The notes under the pieces are model-generated. The model had not been told where the DNA came from and made no database searches. It saw only the letters and a program-made list of their open reading frames with translations. Source: Erythrobacter cryptus DSM 12079 (GTDB taxonomy: Bacteria > Pseudomonadota > Alphaproteobacteria > Sphingomonadales > Sphingomonadaceae). Taken from it: a DNA stretch of 64,000 nucleotides. The stretch is taken from assembly GCF_000422985.1 (NCBI RefSeq), contig NZ_AUHC01000008.1, positions 62,001 through 126,000 of the forward strand, read 5' to 3'. The translations under genes and the position numbers were made by a program. Below are positions 1 to 12,364 of this stretch, piece by piece (the stretch's first letter is position 1; each line of letters opens with the position of its first letter).

Positions 1-16
1 AAACTAACCTGCGCGC

Positions 17-784
17 ATGCAGACCATTATCATCCTTGCCTTGCTTGCATGTGCCGGATTGATCTTGATCGGCATCATCAGACTGGTTGATGGAATCACC
101 CGCCAAATTTGGCGGAAAGTCAGACCTTTTCTGGTTGCGCTCGTAGCAGCCCTCGTTGCGTTGATCGGCGGGGCGGTTGTTTTTGGATCATTGCTGGCAG
201 CCGATGACGCTGCGCTGGCGGGTTTGGCCCTTTCCATCGCTGCTTTCATTGCAGCCTACATGATCGCCCGTGGATGGTTCGCACGGAACTGGTCCGGCAA
301 GATTGATCGCGTCACCGAATTGCGATTTCAGGCAGAGCGTCAAGGTGACCTCCCGCCCCCAAAGCCGCCTGCGCCCTTCAAGCGTCTGCCCGTCAGAAAC
401 CCGCGCCCTTGGCGGCGTGGTGACATGCGTGAGCAGGCCCGATTTCTTCATGTTGTGGCCTATCTGCGGTCAGTCTTGCCGGAGCATAGCGAGAGCATCG
501 CTTTTTCAGAGAAGGCGATCCTTGCAATGTGGGGCCGCGCTGCCAATTCGATGGACATGACGTTTCATGATATCGAGACCGACATCACCGTTTGGCTGGG
601 CCATTGCGAGGCATCACTCGAAGAAACGCAAACCCTTAGTCGCATCCAGCATATGGCCCTCTGCGAAAGGCTGGTTCACAGTTTGGAAGCAAAGGCAATC
701 AAGGCACGGCAAGTTTTGTTGCAGCATGGCGATGCGGCAATCGACACTCTGAAGGACCGCACGGATCGGATCGCGAAGCTGTGA
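17..784 (+). CDS. Hypothetical membrane-anchored protein (255 aa)
   Basis: I do not recognise the family. The first 95 residues hold three hydrophobic stretches (about 3-24, 38-62 and 66-86), so the N-terminus is probably membrane embedded. A proline-rich linker (about 113-133) follows, then a soluble, partly helical C-terminal half of about 120 residues. The ATG at 17 is the first usable start, but the upstream region is cut by the window edge. The gene is visibly less GC-rich than its neighbours, with many A/T-ending codons, which could mean recent acquisition. It ends 37 bases before the next gene on the same strand; no functional link is evident. Confidence 0.6.
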   Translation: MQTIIILALLACAGLILIGIIRLVDGITRQIWRKVRPFLVALVAALVALIGGAVVFGSLLAADDAALAGLALSIAAFIAAYMIARGWFARNWSGKIDRVTELRFQAERQGDLPPPKPPAPFKRLPVRNPRPWRRGDMREQARFLHVVAYLRSVLPEHSESIAFSEKAILAMWGRAANSMDMTFHDIETDITVWLGHCEASLEETQTLSRIQHMALCERLVHSLEAKAIKARQVLLQHGDAAIDTLKDRTDRIAKL

Positions 785-821
785 GCTTGCACAGAGACAA
801 TCAAGCCGCCACATCCCGGTC

Positions 822-1493
822 ATGACCGACACCCCCAAGCCCACGCCCCCCATGCGCGCCGCGATTATCCCCGTGACGCCGCTCCAGCAGAACTGCTCGC
901 TGATCTGGTGCACGAACACCATGAAGGGCGCGCTGGTCGATCCGGGCGGGGATTTGGGCAGGCTCAAGGAGGCGGTCGCCAAGGCGGGCGTGACGCTCGA
1001 GAAGCTGCTCGTCACCCACGGGCACCTCGATCATTGCGGGCAGGCAGGGATGCTGGCCGAGGAACTGGGCCTGCCGATCGAAGGCCCGCACGAGGATGAC
1101 CGCTTCTGGATCGAGCGGCTCGATGAGGACGGGGCGCGCTGGGGGATGGTGGCGAAAAGCTTCACCCCGACCCGCTGGCTGAAGCACGGCGACACGGTGA
1201 GGGTGGGCGAACTCACCTTGGACGTGATCCATTGCCCCGGCCACACGCCGGGCCACGTGGTGTTCTTCCACGCGCCCAGCCGCTTTGCCATCGTCGGCGA
1301 CGTGATCTTCCAGGGGAGCATCGGCCGCACCGATTTCCCGCGCGGCAACCACAAGGACCTCATCAATTCGATCACCCAGCGCCTCTGGCCCCTGGGCGAG
1401 GATGTGCTGTTCGTCCCCGGCCACGGCCCCACCAGCACCTTCGGCCAGGAGCGCAAGACCAACGCCTTCGTGAGCGATTACGCGCTCTCCTGA
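822..1493 (+). CDS. MBL-fold metallo-hydrolase (glyoxalase II-like)
   Basis: Zinc-dependent hydrolase of the metallo-beta-lactamase superfamily, 223 aa. The metal motif His66-x-His68-x-Asp70-His71 is intact. Further ligands are likely in CPGHTPGH (about 139-146), GD (about 159-160) and PGHGP near the C-terminus. Length and motifs match the short YcbL/GloB-like group, so thioester (glyoxalase II-type) hydrolysis is likely; the natural substrate is unknown. It has no signal peptide, so it is cytoplasmic. Start is ATG 822. The gene stands alone between an unknown gene and a convergent MAPEG gene. Confidence 0.85.
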   Translation: MTDTPKPTPPMRAAIIPVTPLQQNCSLIWCTNTMKGALVDPGGDLGRLKEAVAKAGVTLEKLLVTHGHLDHCGQAGMLAEELGLPIEGPHEDDRFWIERLDEDGARWGMVAKSFTPTRWLKHGDTVRVGELTLDVIHCPGHTPGHVVFFHAPSRFAIVGDVIFQGSIGRTDFPRGNHKDLINSITQRLWPLGEDVLFVPGHGPTSTFGQERKTNAFVSDYALS

Positions 1494-1575
1494 AGGCCGC
1501 TGCTGCGCCGCGGGCTGGCGCGCCCCTCGCAACGCCCCCCTCTGGCGGGCCGTGCCGCGGGCAAGGGCGGGGGTT

Positions 1576-1971
1576 CTACATCACCCCCATCACCGTCAGC
1601 ACCGCGACCGCCGCAAGGCCAAGCTGCACCAGCATCGTCACCAGCGTGCCGACCATCCGGCCGACCTGCGCCTTGCCCCCGTCCATGCCGAAGCCATGCG
1701 CCACCCGGCCCACAAAATAGGCCGCCGCGACATAGGCGAGCCAGCCCCCGCCGCGCCCGGCCAGCTCGATTCCCGCAATCAGCACCAGCACGAAGGCGGT
1801 GTTCTCGACATAGTTCAATTGCGCGCGCATCCGCCGCTGCAGGCTTTCCTTGCCGCCATCGCCGACGCTGATCTGAAGCGCATTGCGCAGCGCCGCGATG
1901 CGCAGGCCCAGCCAGATGTTGAGCACCGCCGCAGCGGCCGCAGCGGCGAGCGTAACCGGAAGCATGATCAT
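1576..1971 (-). CDS. MAPEG family membrane protein
   Basis: Small integral membrane protein (131 aa) with about four hydrophobic helices, the topology of MAPEG proteins (membrane-associated, eicosanoid and glutathione metabolism). The signature is the polar stretch RRMRAQLNYVENTAF (about 46-60), matching the family RAxxNxxE pattern between helices 1 and 2. Bacterial members are usually uncharacterised, and glutathione-dependent activity here is only inferred. It is transcribed away from rpmF, with about 230 bases between them. Confidence 0.8.
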   Translation of the reverse strand: MIMLPVTLAAAAAAAVLNIWLGLRIAALRNALQISVGDGGKESLQRRMRAQLNYVENTAFVLVLIAGIELAGRGGGWLAYVAAAYFVGRVAHGFGMDGGKAQVGRMVGTLVTMLVQLGLAAVAVLTVMGVM

Positions 1972-2027
1972 TGGTGATGAGACCCCTCTTGTTTAATGCC
2001 TGTGATGCTAGGGCGCGGCGCGCCTGC

Positions 2028-2055
2028 TTGCAACGCGCGATTTTTTCGCTATAGC
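2028..2055 (+). promoter_or_regulatory. Possible promoter of rpmF-plsX-fabH
   Basis: TTGCAA (2028-2033) and TATAGC (2050-2055) are 16 bases apart in the 230-base gap between the divergent MAPEG gene and rpmF. A T-run and the palindrome CGCTATAGCG (2048-2057) overlap the -10 box. This is the best sigma70-like pair in the gap. It would leave a 5' leader of roughly 140 bases, in which I see no recognisable riboswitch. Confidence 0.35.
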
Positions 2056-2200
2056 GCGCGCCTTCCTGCCGCTTCTGGCCAAGGCTTCGCGCGCGCCGGC
2101 TTGACCGCTTGTGCGCGCCGCCGCCTTGCCGTAAGGGCGGCGCACGAATCCCGCGCCGGTGGCGCAGATTGACCTGTTTGTTCGAGGAATTGGTGCCGCC

Positions 2201-2377
2201 ATGGCTGTCCCCAAGAGAAAAGTAACGCCCTCGCGCCGCGGGATGCGGCGTTCGCACGATGCGCTGAAGGTCGAGGCCTTCCACGAATGCCCCAATTGCG
2301 GGGAATTGAAGCGCCCGCACAACATCTGCGGCCATTGCGGCTTTTACAATGGGCGTCAGGTGGTGGCTGTCGGCTAA
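2201..2377 (+). CDS. rpmF: 50S ribosomal protein L32
   Basis: Ribosomal protein bL32, 58 aa, a component of the large subunit. The N-terminal [17 protein letters not shown] is diagnostic and fixes the start at ATG 2201 rather than an in-frame GTG 42 bases upstream. Two CxxC pairs (CPNC and CGHC) show the zinc-binding form. It precedes plsX by 38 bases, the usual bacterial pairing, and is probably cotranscribed with the lipid genes. Confidence 0.97.
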   Translation: MAVPKRKVTPSRRGMRRSHDALKVEAFHECPNCGELKRPHNICGHCGFYNGRQVVAVG

Positions 2378-2415
2378 GCGCCGCTGACACCGCAATCAGG
2401 CCGGAGAGACGCATC

Positions 2416-3525
2416 ATGACCTTGCCGCGTATCGCCGTTGACGCGATGGGCGGGGACGAAGGCGTGCGCGTGATGGTCGAGGGCGCGGCGCTGGCCCGGC
2501 GCCGCCATTCCGATTTCAAGTTCCTGCTGGTGGGGGACAGTGCGCGGATCGAGGCTGCGCTCGAGCATCACCCCAATCTGCGCGCCGCCTCCGAGATCCT
2601 CCACGCCGATGACGTGGTGGGGGGCGACGAGCTGCCGAGCAAGGCGATCCGCCGGGCCAAGACCACCAGCATGGGCCTCGCAGTCAACGCGGTGAAAACC
2701 GGCGCGGCCGGCGCCGCGGTGAGTGCGGGCAACACCGGCGCGCTGATGGCGATGAGCAAGCTTGCGCTGCGCACCATGCCGGGGATTGATCGCCCCGCGC
2801 TCGCCGCGATCATGCCGACGCTTCAGGCCCATGATGTGGTGATGCTCGATCTGGGCGCCAACACCGAGGCCGATGCCCGCAACCTGGTGCAGTTCGCGGT
2901 GATGGGCGCGGCCTATTCGCGCATCGTCAACGGCTTTGAAAAGCCGGTGGTGCGGCTGCTCAACATCGGCACCGAGGAGATCAAGGGCACCGAGGAGCTG
3001 CGCGAGGCCGCCGCCATCCTCGCCGAAGCCACCCGCGCCGAGGGCCTTGCGCTCACTTTCGACGGCTTTGTCGAGAGCGACAAGATCAACCGCGGCGAGA
3101 CCCACGTGGTCGTCACCGACGGCTTTTCCGGCAATATTGCCTTGAAGGCGATCGAAGGCTCGGCCCGCTTCGTCACCGATCTGTTGCGCCAGGCCTTCAC
3201 ATCCTCGCTGCGTTCGAAGATCGGCTTTCTGGTCTCGCGCCCGGCGACCGAGCTGCTCAAACACCACCTCGATCCCAACAACCACAATGGCGCGGTGTTC
3301 CTTGGCCTTAATGGCGTGGTGGTCAAAAGCCATGGCAGCGCCACCGCCAAGGGCGTGGCCAATGCCGTGGCGGTGGCCGCGCGGCTGCTCGAGAACAAGC
3401 TGACCGAAAGGATCGCGCAGGACCTTGCCCAGCTCGGCGAATCTGCGCTGCGCCGGCCCGCCCGCGCGCCATCAGCGGCGGCGGCGCGCAGCGGCGAGAG
3501 CGGCGCCGGCGGGGGCGCGGCGTGA
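2416..3525 (+). CDS. plsX: Phosphate acyltransferase PlsX
   Basis: Converts acyl-ACP and phosphate into acyl-phosphate, the donor for PlsY in phosphatidic acid synthesis; a peripheral membrane enzyme of 369 aa. The N-terminus [11 protein letters not shown] (from residue 5) and the internal SAGNTGALM motif are typical PlsX. Start ATG 2416 lies just before this conserved N-terminus. The last 30 or so residues are an Ala/Arg-rich tail not expected to be conserved. Its stop overlaps the GTG start of fabH by 4 bases, so the two are translationally coupled. Confidence 0.96.
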   Translation: MTLPRIAVDAMGGDEGVRVMVEGAALARRRHSDFKFLLVGDSARIEAALEHHPNLRAASEILHADDVVGGDELPSKAIRRAKTTSMGLAVNAVKTGAAGAAVSAGNTGALMAMSKLALRTMPGIDRPALAAIMPTLQAHDVVMLDLGANTEADARNLVQFAVMGAAYSRIVNGFEKPVVRLLNIGTEEIKGTEELREAAAILAEATRAEGLALTFDGFVESDKINRGETHVVVTDGFSGNIALKAIEGSARFVTDLLRQAFTSSLRSKIGFLVSRPATELLKHHLDPNNHNGAVFLGLNGVVVKSHGSATAKGVANAVAVAARLLENKLTERIAQDLAQLGESALRRPARAPSAAAARSGESGAGGGAA

Positions 3526-4499
3526 GCGGATCGCGCCTGCTCGGCACCGGCTCGGCCCTGCCGCGCCGGATCGTCACCAATGCCGAGCTTGCCAGCCGGG
3601 TCGATACCTCGGACGAATGGATCACCGCGCGCACCGGCATCCGCCAGCGCCACATCGCCGGCGAGGGCGAGACCACCTCGACGCTGGCGATCGCCGCGGC
3701 CCGCGCGGCCCTGGCCGATGCCGGGGTGGAGGCTTCGAGCATCGGCCTCATCGTGCTCGCCACCGCCACCCCCGACAACACCTTTCCCGCCACCGCCACC
3801 AAGGTGCAGGCGGCGTTGGGGTGCACCGGCGGCATCGCCTTTGATGTCGCGGCGGTGTGCTCGGGCTTTCTCTATGCGCTTGGCGTTGCCGATTCGCTGC
3901 TCAAGACCGGCATGGCCCGCCGCGCGCTCGTGATCGGCGCGGAGACCTTCAGCCGCATTCTTGACTGGGAGGATCGCACCACCTGCGTGCTTTTTGGCGA
4001 TGGGGCAGGGGCGGTGGTGCTCGAGGCGCCCACGGCCGCGGCGGCGGGCGATCCGCAGGCGCCGGGAATCATCGCCACCCGGCTCCACGCCGATGGCACC
4101 TGCCACGATCTGCTCTATGTCGATGGCGGGCCTTCGACCACGCAGAGTGTCGGCTACGTGCGCATGCGCGGGCAGGAGGTGTTCCGCCACGCGGTTGTCA
4201 ACCTTGCCGATGTGCTCAAGGAAGTGCTTGAGGAAGCCAAGGTTTCGGTCGATGAGATCGATTGGGTGGTGCCGCACCAGGCCAATGCCCGCATCCTCGA
4301 TGCCACCGCCAGGAAGCTTGGCATCGCGCCTGAAAAGGTGGTGATGACGGTGCAGGATCACGCCAACACCTCGGCCGCCTCGGTGCCGCTGGCGCTCGAT
4401 GTCGCGCGCCGCGACGGGCGCATCCGCGCGGGCGATCTCGTCATGCTCGAGGCGATGGGCGGGGGCTTTACCTGGGGGGCAAGCCTCATCCGCATGTAA
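3522..4499 (+). CDS. fabH: 3-oxoacyl-ACP synthase III (KASIII)
   Basis: Initiates type II fatty acid synthesis by condensing acetyl-CoA with malonyl-ACP. The 325 aa carry the full catalytic triad: Cys113 in AAVCSGF, His252 in VPHQAN and Asn282 in DHANTS. The GTG start at 3522 overlaps plsX by 4 bases. Together with rpmF and plsX it forms the classic membrane-lipid operon. FapR- or FadR-type sites are not obvious upstream. Confidence 0.96.
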   Translation: MSGSRLLGTGSALPRRIVTNAELASRVDTSDEWITARTGIRQRHIAGEGETTSTLAIAAARAALADAGVEASSIGLIVLATATPDNTFPATATKVQAALGCTGGIAFDVAAVCSGFLYALGVADSLLKTGMARRALVIGAETFSRILDWEDRTTCVLFGDGAGAVVLEAPTAAAAGDPQAPGIIATRLHADGTCHDLLYVDGGPSTTQSVGYVRMRGQEVFRHAVVNLADVLKEVLEEAKVSVDEIDWVVPHQANARILDATARKLGIAPEKVVMTVQDHANTSAASVPLALDVARRDGRIRAGDLVMLEAMGGGFTWGASLIRM

Positions 4500-4570
4500 C
4501 GCGGCCGGCCGCTTGTCTCCCGGCGGCTAACAGGCGCCTTGCGCTGTCCCCGCCGTTCTCCGGCATCGCA

Positions 4571-4599
4571 TTGCAAAAGCGGCGAAAAATCTGTAAGAG
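4571..4599 (+). promoter_or_regulatory. Probable ihfA promoter
   Basis: TTGCAA (4571-4576), a 17-base spacer and TAAGAG (4594-4599), in the 140-base gap between fabH and ihfA. It would give a leader of about 35 bases containing the Shine-Dalgarno sequence GGGAGAG before ATG 4640. Confidence 0.5.
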
Positions 4600-4639
4600 C
4601 CAAGCTATCTTTCGGGTCGCGCCGCGAGGGAGAGTTCGC

Positions 4640-4939
4640 ATGATGCGTTCGGTGGGCACCTTGACCCGGGCCGATCTGGCCGAAGTGATCAACCGCAAGA
4701 TGGGTTTCAGCCGGGCGGAGTCGCTCGATCTGGTCGAGGCCATCATCACCAAGATGAGCGATGCCCTGGTTCGGGGTGAGAACGTCAAGATCTCAGGGTT
4801 CGGCAGCTTCGTGCTGCGCGACAAGAACGAGCGCATCGGGCGCAATCCCAAGACCGGCGTGGAAGTGCCGATCACCCCGCGCCGGGTGCTCACCTTCCGC
4901 GCCAGCCAGCTGCTCAAGGAACGGATCGCCAAGGGGTGA
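4640..4939 (+). CDS. ihfA: Integration host factor subunit alpha
   Basis: DNA-bending nucleoid protein of the HU/IHF family, 99 aa, the usual IhfA length. Family landmarks are the N-terminal helices with LTRADLAE, the KISGFGSF turn and the beta-arm segment RIGRNPKTG with the Pro that intercalates DNA. ATG 4640 is preceded by GGGAGAG at suitable distance; a longer in-frame ORF upstream lacks family similarity. A MerR-type gene follows 23 bases later, an arrangement widespread in alphaproteobacteria. Confidence 0.93.
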   Translation: MMRSVGTLTRADLAEVINRKMGFSRAESLDLVEAIITKMSDALVRGENVKISGFGSFVLRDKNERIGRNPKTGVEVPITPRRVLTFRASQLLKERIAKG

Positions 4940-4962
4940 TCGCCAAGGCAAGGTGAGGCACG

Positions 4963-5400
4963 ATGCCCGGGTTTGACGAGCGCAAGGACGAGGGCGCGCT
5001 GCGCACCATCGGCGAGGTGAGCGACAGGCTCGGGATCAAGCCCCATGTGCTGCGTTACTGGGAAGCGCAGTTCCCACTGCTCAGGCCTCTGAAGCGCAGT
5101 GGCGGGCGGCGCTACTATCGGCCCGAGGACGTGGCGCTGATCGCCGAGATCGACCGGCTGGTCAACCGCGAGGGCTATACCTTGAAGGGCGCCGAGGCGG
5201 TGCTGCGCGCCGCCGCGCGTTCGCCGCATGATCGGCGCGCTGCCGAACGGCGCAGCGGTGAGCGCCGTGCCGCCGCACCCGATGCCGATGGCGCGCCCGG
5301 GGTGCGGCTGGTGGTGGACGAAGGGCCTGAAGACCTCGCCGAGACGATCGCTGCGCTCAAGGCCATCCGCGCCCGCCTCGCCGCCGCGCTCGAGGCGTGA
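4963..5400 (+). CDS. MerR family transcriptional regulator
   Basis: Regulator with an N-terminal MerR winged helix-turn-helix (about residues 13-80: TIGEVSDRLGIKPHVLRYWE, then a wing with GGRRYY). The rest, to residue 145, is Arg/Ala-rich with no effector-binding domain or conserved cysteines. It belongs to the short, ligand-unknown MerR group that follows ihfA in alphaproteobacteria. The target genes are unknown. It ends only 3 bases before the convergent smc stop. Confidence 0.85.
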   Translation: MPGFDERKDEGALRTIGEVSDRLGIKPHVLRYWEAQFPLLRPLKRSGGRRYYRPEDVALIAEIDRLVNREGYTLKGAEAVLRAAARSPHDRRAAERRSGERRAAAPDADGAPGVRLVVDEGPEDLAETIAALKAIRARLAAALEA

Positions 5401-5403
5401 GGA

Positions 5404-8826
<3,423 letters not shown>

Positions 8827-8859
8827 CACCTGCGCGCCTGCCCCCCGCTGCCGGCGCCT

Positions 8860-9615
8860 TCAGCGCGCCCCGGCGCGTTGCAGCAGCGGTTCAAGCTGCT
8901 GCCACTGGGTCACGTCGAGCTTGCTGCCGTTGAGCAGGAAGGTCGGGGTGCCGGTGACCTTGTCGCGGGCATTGTTGGCTTCGACCTGTTTGACGAGGGC
9001 GTCGATCCTGGCGCTGTCGGAGAGGCAGACACGCGCCTGATCGGCGCTGATGCCGCGGGCGGAGAAGAACGCGATCAGGCCTGTCGCCTCGGCGATCGCG
9101 AAGAAGCGCTGATCGATCGGCAACTGGCCGGCCGCCTCGACCGCCTGCGGATTGCTCTGCAGACCCTGGAACACGGCTGGCAGGTTCTGCCACACCTGAT
9201 CGGAGAGCGGCTGATATTGTTCCTTGGCCCCGCACCGGGCCAGCAGCGCAATCACGAGATCGAAGCTGTTGAGAAAGGTCTCGCGCTGTTCAAAGCTGAC
9301 CACACCGCTCGCCACATACTTGTCCTTGAGCACCGGCTTGCCGGTCTGGGCAAACTCGGCGCAGTGGGAACAGGTGTGCGAGGCATATTCAACCAGCTTG
9401 AGCGGCGCTTCCGGATTGCCGATGCGATAGCCGCCCTCCTCGGTCACCGCGACGACATCGGCCCATTTGGTGCCCGGCGGCGGGGCGATCGCCGGGATCG
9501 GCTCGCCATTGGCCGCGCCGCTCGCACCGGTGGCATCCGTGGCATCGGAGCAGGCGGCAAGCGCGAGCGGGGCTAGCGCGAGGAGGAGGGGCAGGCGCAG
9601 GCGGGACTTTCGCAT
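8860..9615 (-). CDS. DsbA-like thioredoxin-fold lipoprotein
   Basis: Periplasmic thiol:disulfide oxidoreductase-like protein, 251 aa. It starts with a lipoprotein signal (lipobox LAAC, lipidated Cys22). The thioredoxin-fold active site is Cys82-Ser-His-Cys85, and the cis-proline loop reads GTPTF near residue 226. Start ATG 9615 is chosen because it begins the signal peptide. The preceding gene is a paralogue with a CPHC site, so the pair probably arose by duplication. The CSHC centre differs from classical DsbA (CPHC), so redox potential or substrate may differ. Confidence 0.87.
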   Translation of the reverse strand: MRKSRLRLPLLLALAPLALAACSDATDATGASGAANGEPIPAIAPPPGTKWADVVAVTEEGGYRIGNPEAPLKLVEYASHTCSHCAEFAQTGKPVLKDKYVASGVVSFEQRETFLNSFDLVIALLARCGAKEQYQPLSDQVWQNLPAVFQGLQSNPQAVEAAGQLPIDQRFFAIAEATGLIAFFSARGISADQARVCLSDSARIDALVKQVEANNARDKVTGTPTFLLNGSKLDVTQWQQLEPLLQRAGAR

Positions 9616-9712
9616 CGGCACGGGATCCTTGAGCAAGGGTCTTGGGGTGGGGTGATAGCCGCGCGCGCGCCCGCGCAGCAAGGGGCGCCGGCGCGGCTGT
9701 GAACAGCCGGGA

Positions 9713-10465
9713 TCAGCCCGGAGCTTGCGGGGCAAAGCGGGCCGAGAGCACCGGATAGAGCGCCTTCCAGCTGTGGACATCGGCAAGCAGCTTGCCATCG
9801 AGGGCAAAGCTCGGGGTGCCGGGCACCGCGAACTCGTCATAATCATCCCTGGCATTGCGGATCAGCGCCTTGGCGGCGGCATCATCCATCAGGCAGGCGT
9901 CGATCTCGGCCTGGCTCTGCCCGCGCTTTGCCAGCATCGCCGAAAGCCCCAGCGCGCTCGCCATGTTCATCCGCGCCGCCTTGTCGCCCCGCGCCCAGAT
10001 CTGCTGCTGGCTCTGCGGCGCGTTCTGGGCGCGCGCCAGCCAGTCGCTCTGCGAGAGCATCAGCACCTGGTGCCGGGTCTTGAACCCGGCAGGATCGCCA
10101 CACTGGGCGAGCAGCGAGACGGTAAGATCGATGGCGTTGCGGATCACCGGGCGCACCTCGAGCGCGAGCTTTCCGGGGCCAAGCAGCGCCAGCTCGATCG
10201 CCGGTTCGCCCTCGATCGCAAATTGCGCGCAATGCGGGCAGGTGTAGCTGATGAACTCGATCAGCCGGCCATCCGCCTCGGGGTTGCCGATCAGGTGACC
10301 GCGCGGCGTGCGGGTGATGGTCGCCTGCCAGGCCTTGGCCTTGGGCTTGGGGGCAAGGCTGCCCTGGGGGCTGGCAAGGCTCGGCTGCCCGGCGAGCGGG
10401 GTGGCCGCGGCGAGCGCCAGCGCGCCCGCGGCGGCGGCAGCGGCAAGAAGGAGCGGCTTCATCAT
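9713..10465 (-). CDS. DsbA-like periplasmic thioredoxin-fold protein
   Basis: Secreted DsbA-family protein, 250 aa, with an Ala/Leu-rich signal peptide (about 1-27, cleaved near LAG-QP). The active site is Cys76-Pro-His-Cys79 and the cis-Pro loop is GTPSF. ATG 10465 (or the adjacent ATG 10462) overlaps the stop of the upstream DciA-like gene by 4 bases, showing translational coupling. It is paralogous to the following gene. It probably introduces or shuffles disulfides in envelope proteins. Confidence 0.87.
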   Translation of the reverse strand: MMKPLLLAAAAAAGALALAAATPLAGQPSLASPQGSLAPKPKAKAWQATITRTPRGHLIGNPEADGRLIEFISYTCPHCAQFAIEGEPAIELALLGPGKLALEVRPVIRNAIDLTVSLLAQCGDPAGFKTRHQVLMLSQSDWLARAQNAPQSQQQIWARGDKAARMNMASALGLSAMLAKRGQSQAEIDACLMDDAAAKALIRNARDDYDEFAVPGTPSFALDGKLLADVHSWKALYPVLSARFAPQAPG

Positions 10466-11070
10466 CGGGGGTATTCGTCCTTGGTGGGGAGGCTTGAGGC
10501 CTCGCTCTCGGTGAGGCTGCGCGCCAGCGATTCGAGCACCGCGCGCAGTTCCGGATCGCCAATATCGCGCAGGCTGTCGCCCAGTTCCAGCGGGATCGGC
10601 TTCAATGAGGGCGGAGGCGGGGGCGGGCGGCGTTCGGGCGGGGGGGGCACCCGGCCCTGGCGCAGCTTGATGCGCGCCACCGCGCGATAGCCGAAGAAGC
10701 GGTTGACCCGCGTGATGATCTCCTCGCCAAGCTGCTGGATCAGCGGGGCATGGGCCGGAACCACCACCAGATCGAGGATGCCTTCGGCCTTCTCGCCCGG
10801 GGGAAAGCGGATCGCCTCGGGCCGGCACACCCGGGCGTGCTCGGCCCCGACGATCTCGCTCCAGCGGGTGACGATCGAGCTTTGCACGAAGCCGAAGCGG
10901 CGGAAGGCCGCCCGGCCGATCTCGGGCGTCAGCTCGCCGATCGCGCGCACCCCCTGTCCGCGCGGGCGGACATAGGGCTGGGGCTTGCCGGGGGCCTGGG
11001 GCTTGCCGGGTTTGGCTTGGCCGGGTTTGGCGGGATGGCGCGGGCCGCTTTGCGTCATGGCGCCTGCCAT
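10462..11070 (-). CDS. DUF721 / DciA-like protein
   Basis: Basic protein of about 200 aa with the DUF721 domain in the middle (about residues 40-150). DciA proteins load the DnaB helicase in bacteria lacking DnaC, and alphaproteobacterial DUF721 proteins are placed in this group. A Pro/Lys/Gly-rich N-terminus and a proline-rich segment after about residue 150 look disordered. The start may be ATG 11070 or ATG 11058; neither has a strong Shine-Dalgarno. It diverges from mutY 14 bases away, so its promoter must overlap the mutY promoter. Confidence 0.75.
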   Translation of the reverse strand: MAGAMTQSGPRHPAKPGQAKPGKPQAPGKPQPYVRPRGQGVRAIGELTPEIGRAAFRRFGFVQSSIVTRWSEIVGAEHARVCRPEAIRFPPGEKAEGILDLVVVPAHAPLIQQLGEEIITRVNRFFGYRAVARIKLRQGRVPPPPERRPPPPPPSLKPIPLELGDSLRDIGDPELRAVLESLARSLTESEASSLPTKDEYPR

Positions 11071-11078
11071 GCCATAGG
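11050..11078 (+). promoter_or_regulatory. Probable leaderless promoter of mutY
   Basis: TTGCGT (11050-11055), a 17-base spacer and CATAGG (11073-11078). The -10 box ends 6 bases before the GTG start of mutY (11085), placing the transcription start at or beside the start codon. No Shine-Dalgarno is visible. The promoter lies inside the 5' end of the divergent DciA-like gene. Confidence 0.42.
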
Positions 11079-11084
11079 CGCGGC

Positions 11085-12146
11085 GTGGGTGCCAGCATCT
11101 CCGACAAACTGCTTGCCTGGTATGATCGCCATGCCCGCGATCTGCCCTGGCGCCTGCCCCCCGGGGCGCCGCGGCCCGACGATCCTGATTTTCCCTATCG
11201 CGTGTGGCTGTCCGAGATCATGCTTCAACAGACCACGGTGGCCGCGGCCAAGCCCTATTTTGCCCGCTTCATCGCCACCTGGCCGAGCATCGCGGCGCTG
11301 GCGGAGGCTGACGAGGCCGCGGTGATGGCGGCCTGGGCGGGCCTTGGCTATTATTCGCGCGCGCGCAACCTGTTGCGCTGCGCCCGCGAAGTGGCGGCGC
11401 GCGGCGGCTTTCCCCGCAGCGAGGCCGAGCTGCGCCGGCTCCCGGGGCTTGGGCCCTATACCGCCGCGGCGATCGCCGCGATCGCCTTTGGCGCGCGGGC
11501 GGTGGTGGTCGATGCCAATGTCGAGCGGGTGGTGGCGCGGCTCTTTGCCATCACCGTGCCCTTGCCAGCGGCGCGGCCGCAAATCCGCGCCGCGGCCGAG
11601 ACCATCACCCCCGCGGGGCGCGCCGGGGACTTTGCGCAGGCAATGATGGATCTGGGCAGCCAGGTCTGCACCCCGCGCGCGCCGCGCTGCCCGCTGTGCC
11701 CGCTGGTCGAGGCTTGCGCCGCGCGCGCTGCGGGCGATCCTGAGGCCCTGCCGCAGCGCGCGCCCAAGCGCGCCGTGCCCGAGCGGCGCGGCACCGCCTT
11801 CTGGATCGCCCGCGCCAATCCCGCAGTCGCTGGCGGCGCCGAGGTGTGGCTTGTCACCCGCCCGCCGCGCGGGATGCTGGGCGGGATGCGCGCGCTGCCC
11901 GATGATGGCTGGAGCGCGCGCGCCGATGGCACGGGCCGCGCCCCGATCGCGGGCCCGCGCCGGGCGCTCGGCGCGGTGCGCCACGGCTTTACCCACGCGC
12001 GCCTCACCCTTGCCGTCGAGGCGCTTGAAACCAGCGCCGATCCGCCGGGTGAGGGGGCTTGGTGGCCGGTGGGCACGATCGAGGAGGCCGGGCTTGCCAG
12101 CCTGTTCCTCAAGGCTGCACGGCTGGCGCGCGCGGCGGGCGCCTAG
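11085..12146 (+). CDS. mutY: A/G-specific adenine DNA glycosylase
   Basis: Base excision repair enzyme that removes adenine opposite 8-oxoguanine, 353 aa. The HhH-GPD domain has catalytic Glu44 (SEIMLQQT) and Asp143 (VVDANVER). The 4Fe-4S cluster Cys195-x6-Cys202-x2-Cys205-x5-Cys211 is complete. A C-terminal NUDIX-like lesion-recognition domain spans about 245-345. The GTG at 11085 gives the expected N-terminus. It converges on a small membrane protein gene, overlapping its stop by 4 bases. Confidence 0.95.
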   Translation: MGASISDKLLAWYDRHARDLPWRLPPGAPRPDDPDFPYRVWLSEIMLQQTTVAAAKPYFARFIATWPSIAALAEADEAAVMAAWAGLGYYSRARNLLRCAREVAARGGFPRSEAELRRLPGLGPYTAAAIAAIAFGARAVVVDANVERVVARLFAITVPLPAARPQIRAAAETITPAGRAGDFAQAMMDLGSQVCTPRAPRCPLCPLVEACAARAAGDPEALPQRAPKRAVPERRGTAFWIARANPAVAGGAEVWLVTRPPRGMLGGMRALPDDGWSARADGTGRAPIAGPRRALGAVRHGFTHARLTLAVEALETSADPPGEGAWWPVGTIEEAGLASLFLKAARLARAAGA

Positions 12147-12364
12147 ATCACCCCACCGCCCAGCGTCAGGCGGAGGGCCGCGATCAGCAGCACGATCAGG
12201 CAGAAATTGCGCCCGCCCTCGCGATCCGACAGCGCCCCCAGAACGATCCCGACCACGATCAGCGGCAGGGCCAGCCAATTGGCCCAGCCCAGCAGCGGGA
12301 TCTGCGCCGGGATCACGATCACCAGGCTCACAAGCCCGACGAGGTAGGCAAGCGCGTTGAGCAT
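12143..12364 (-). CDS. Small hydrophobic membrane protein (73 aa)
   Basis: Short protein with two to three predicted membrane helices (about 4-20, 22-38 and 50-66) and a charged turn SDREGGRN. I do not recognise the family. ATG 12364 is chosen because hydrophobicity begins there. There is no Shine-Dalgarno: a near-perfect promoter with a palindrome ends right at the ATG. Being the only gene behind a dedicated palindromic promoter, it is probably specifically regulated. Confidence 0.65.
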   Translation of the reverse strand: MLNALAYLVGLVSLVIVIPAQIPLLGWANWLALPLIVVGIVLGALSDREGGRNFCLIVLLIAALRLTLGGGVI

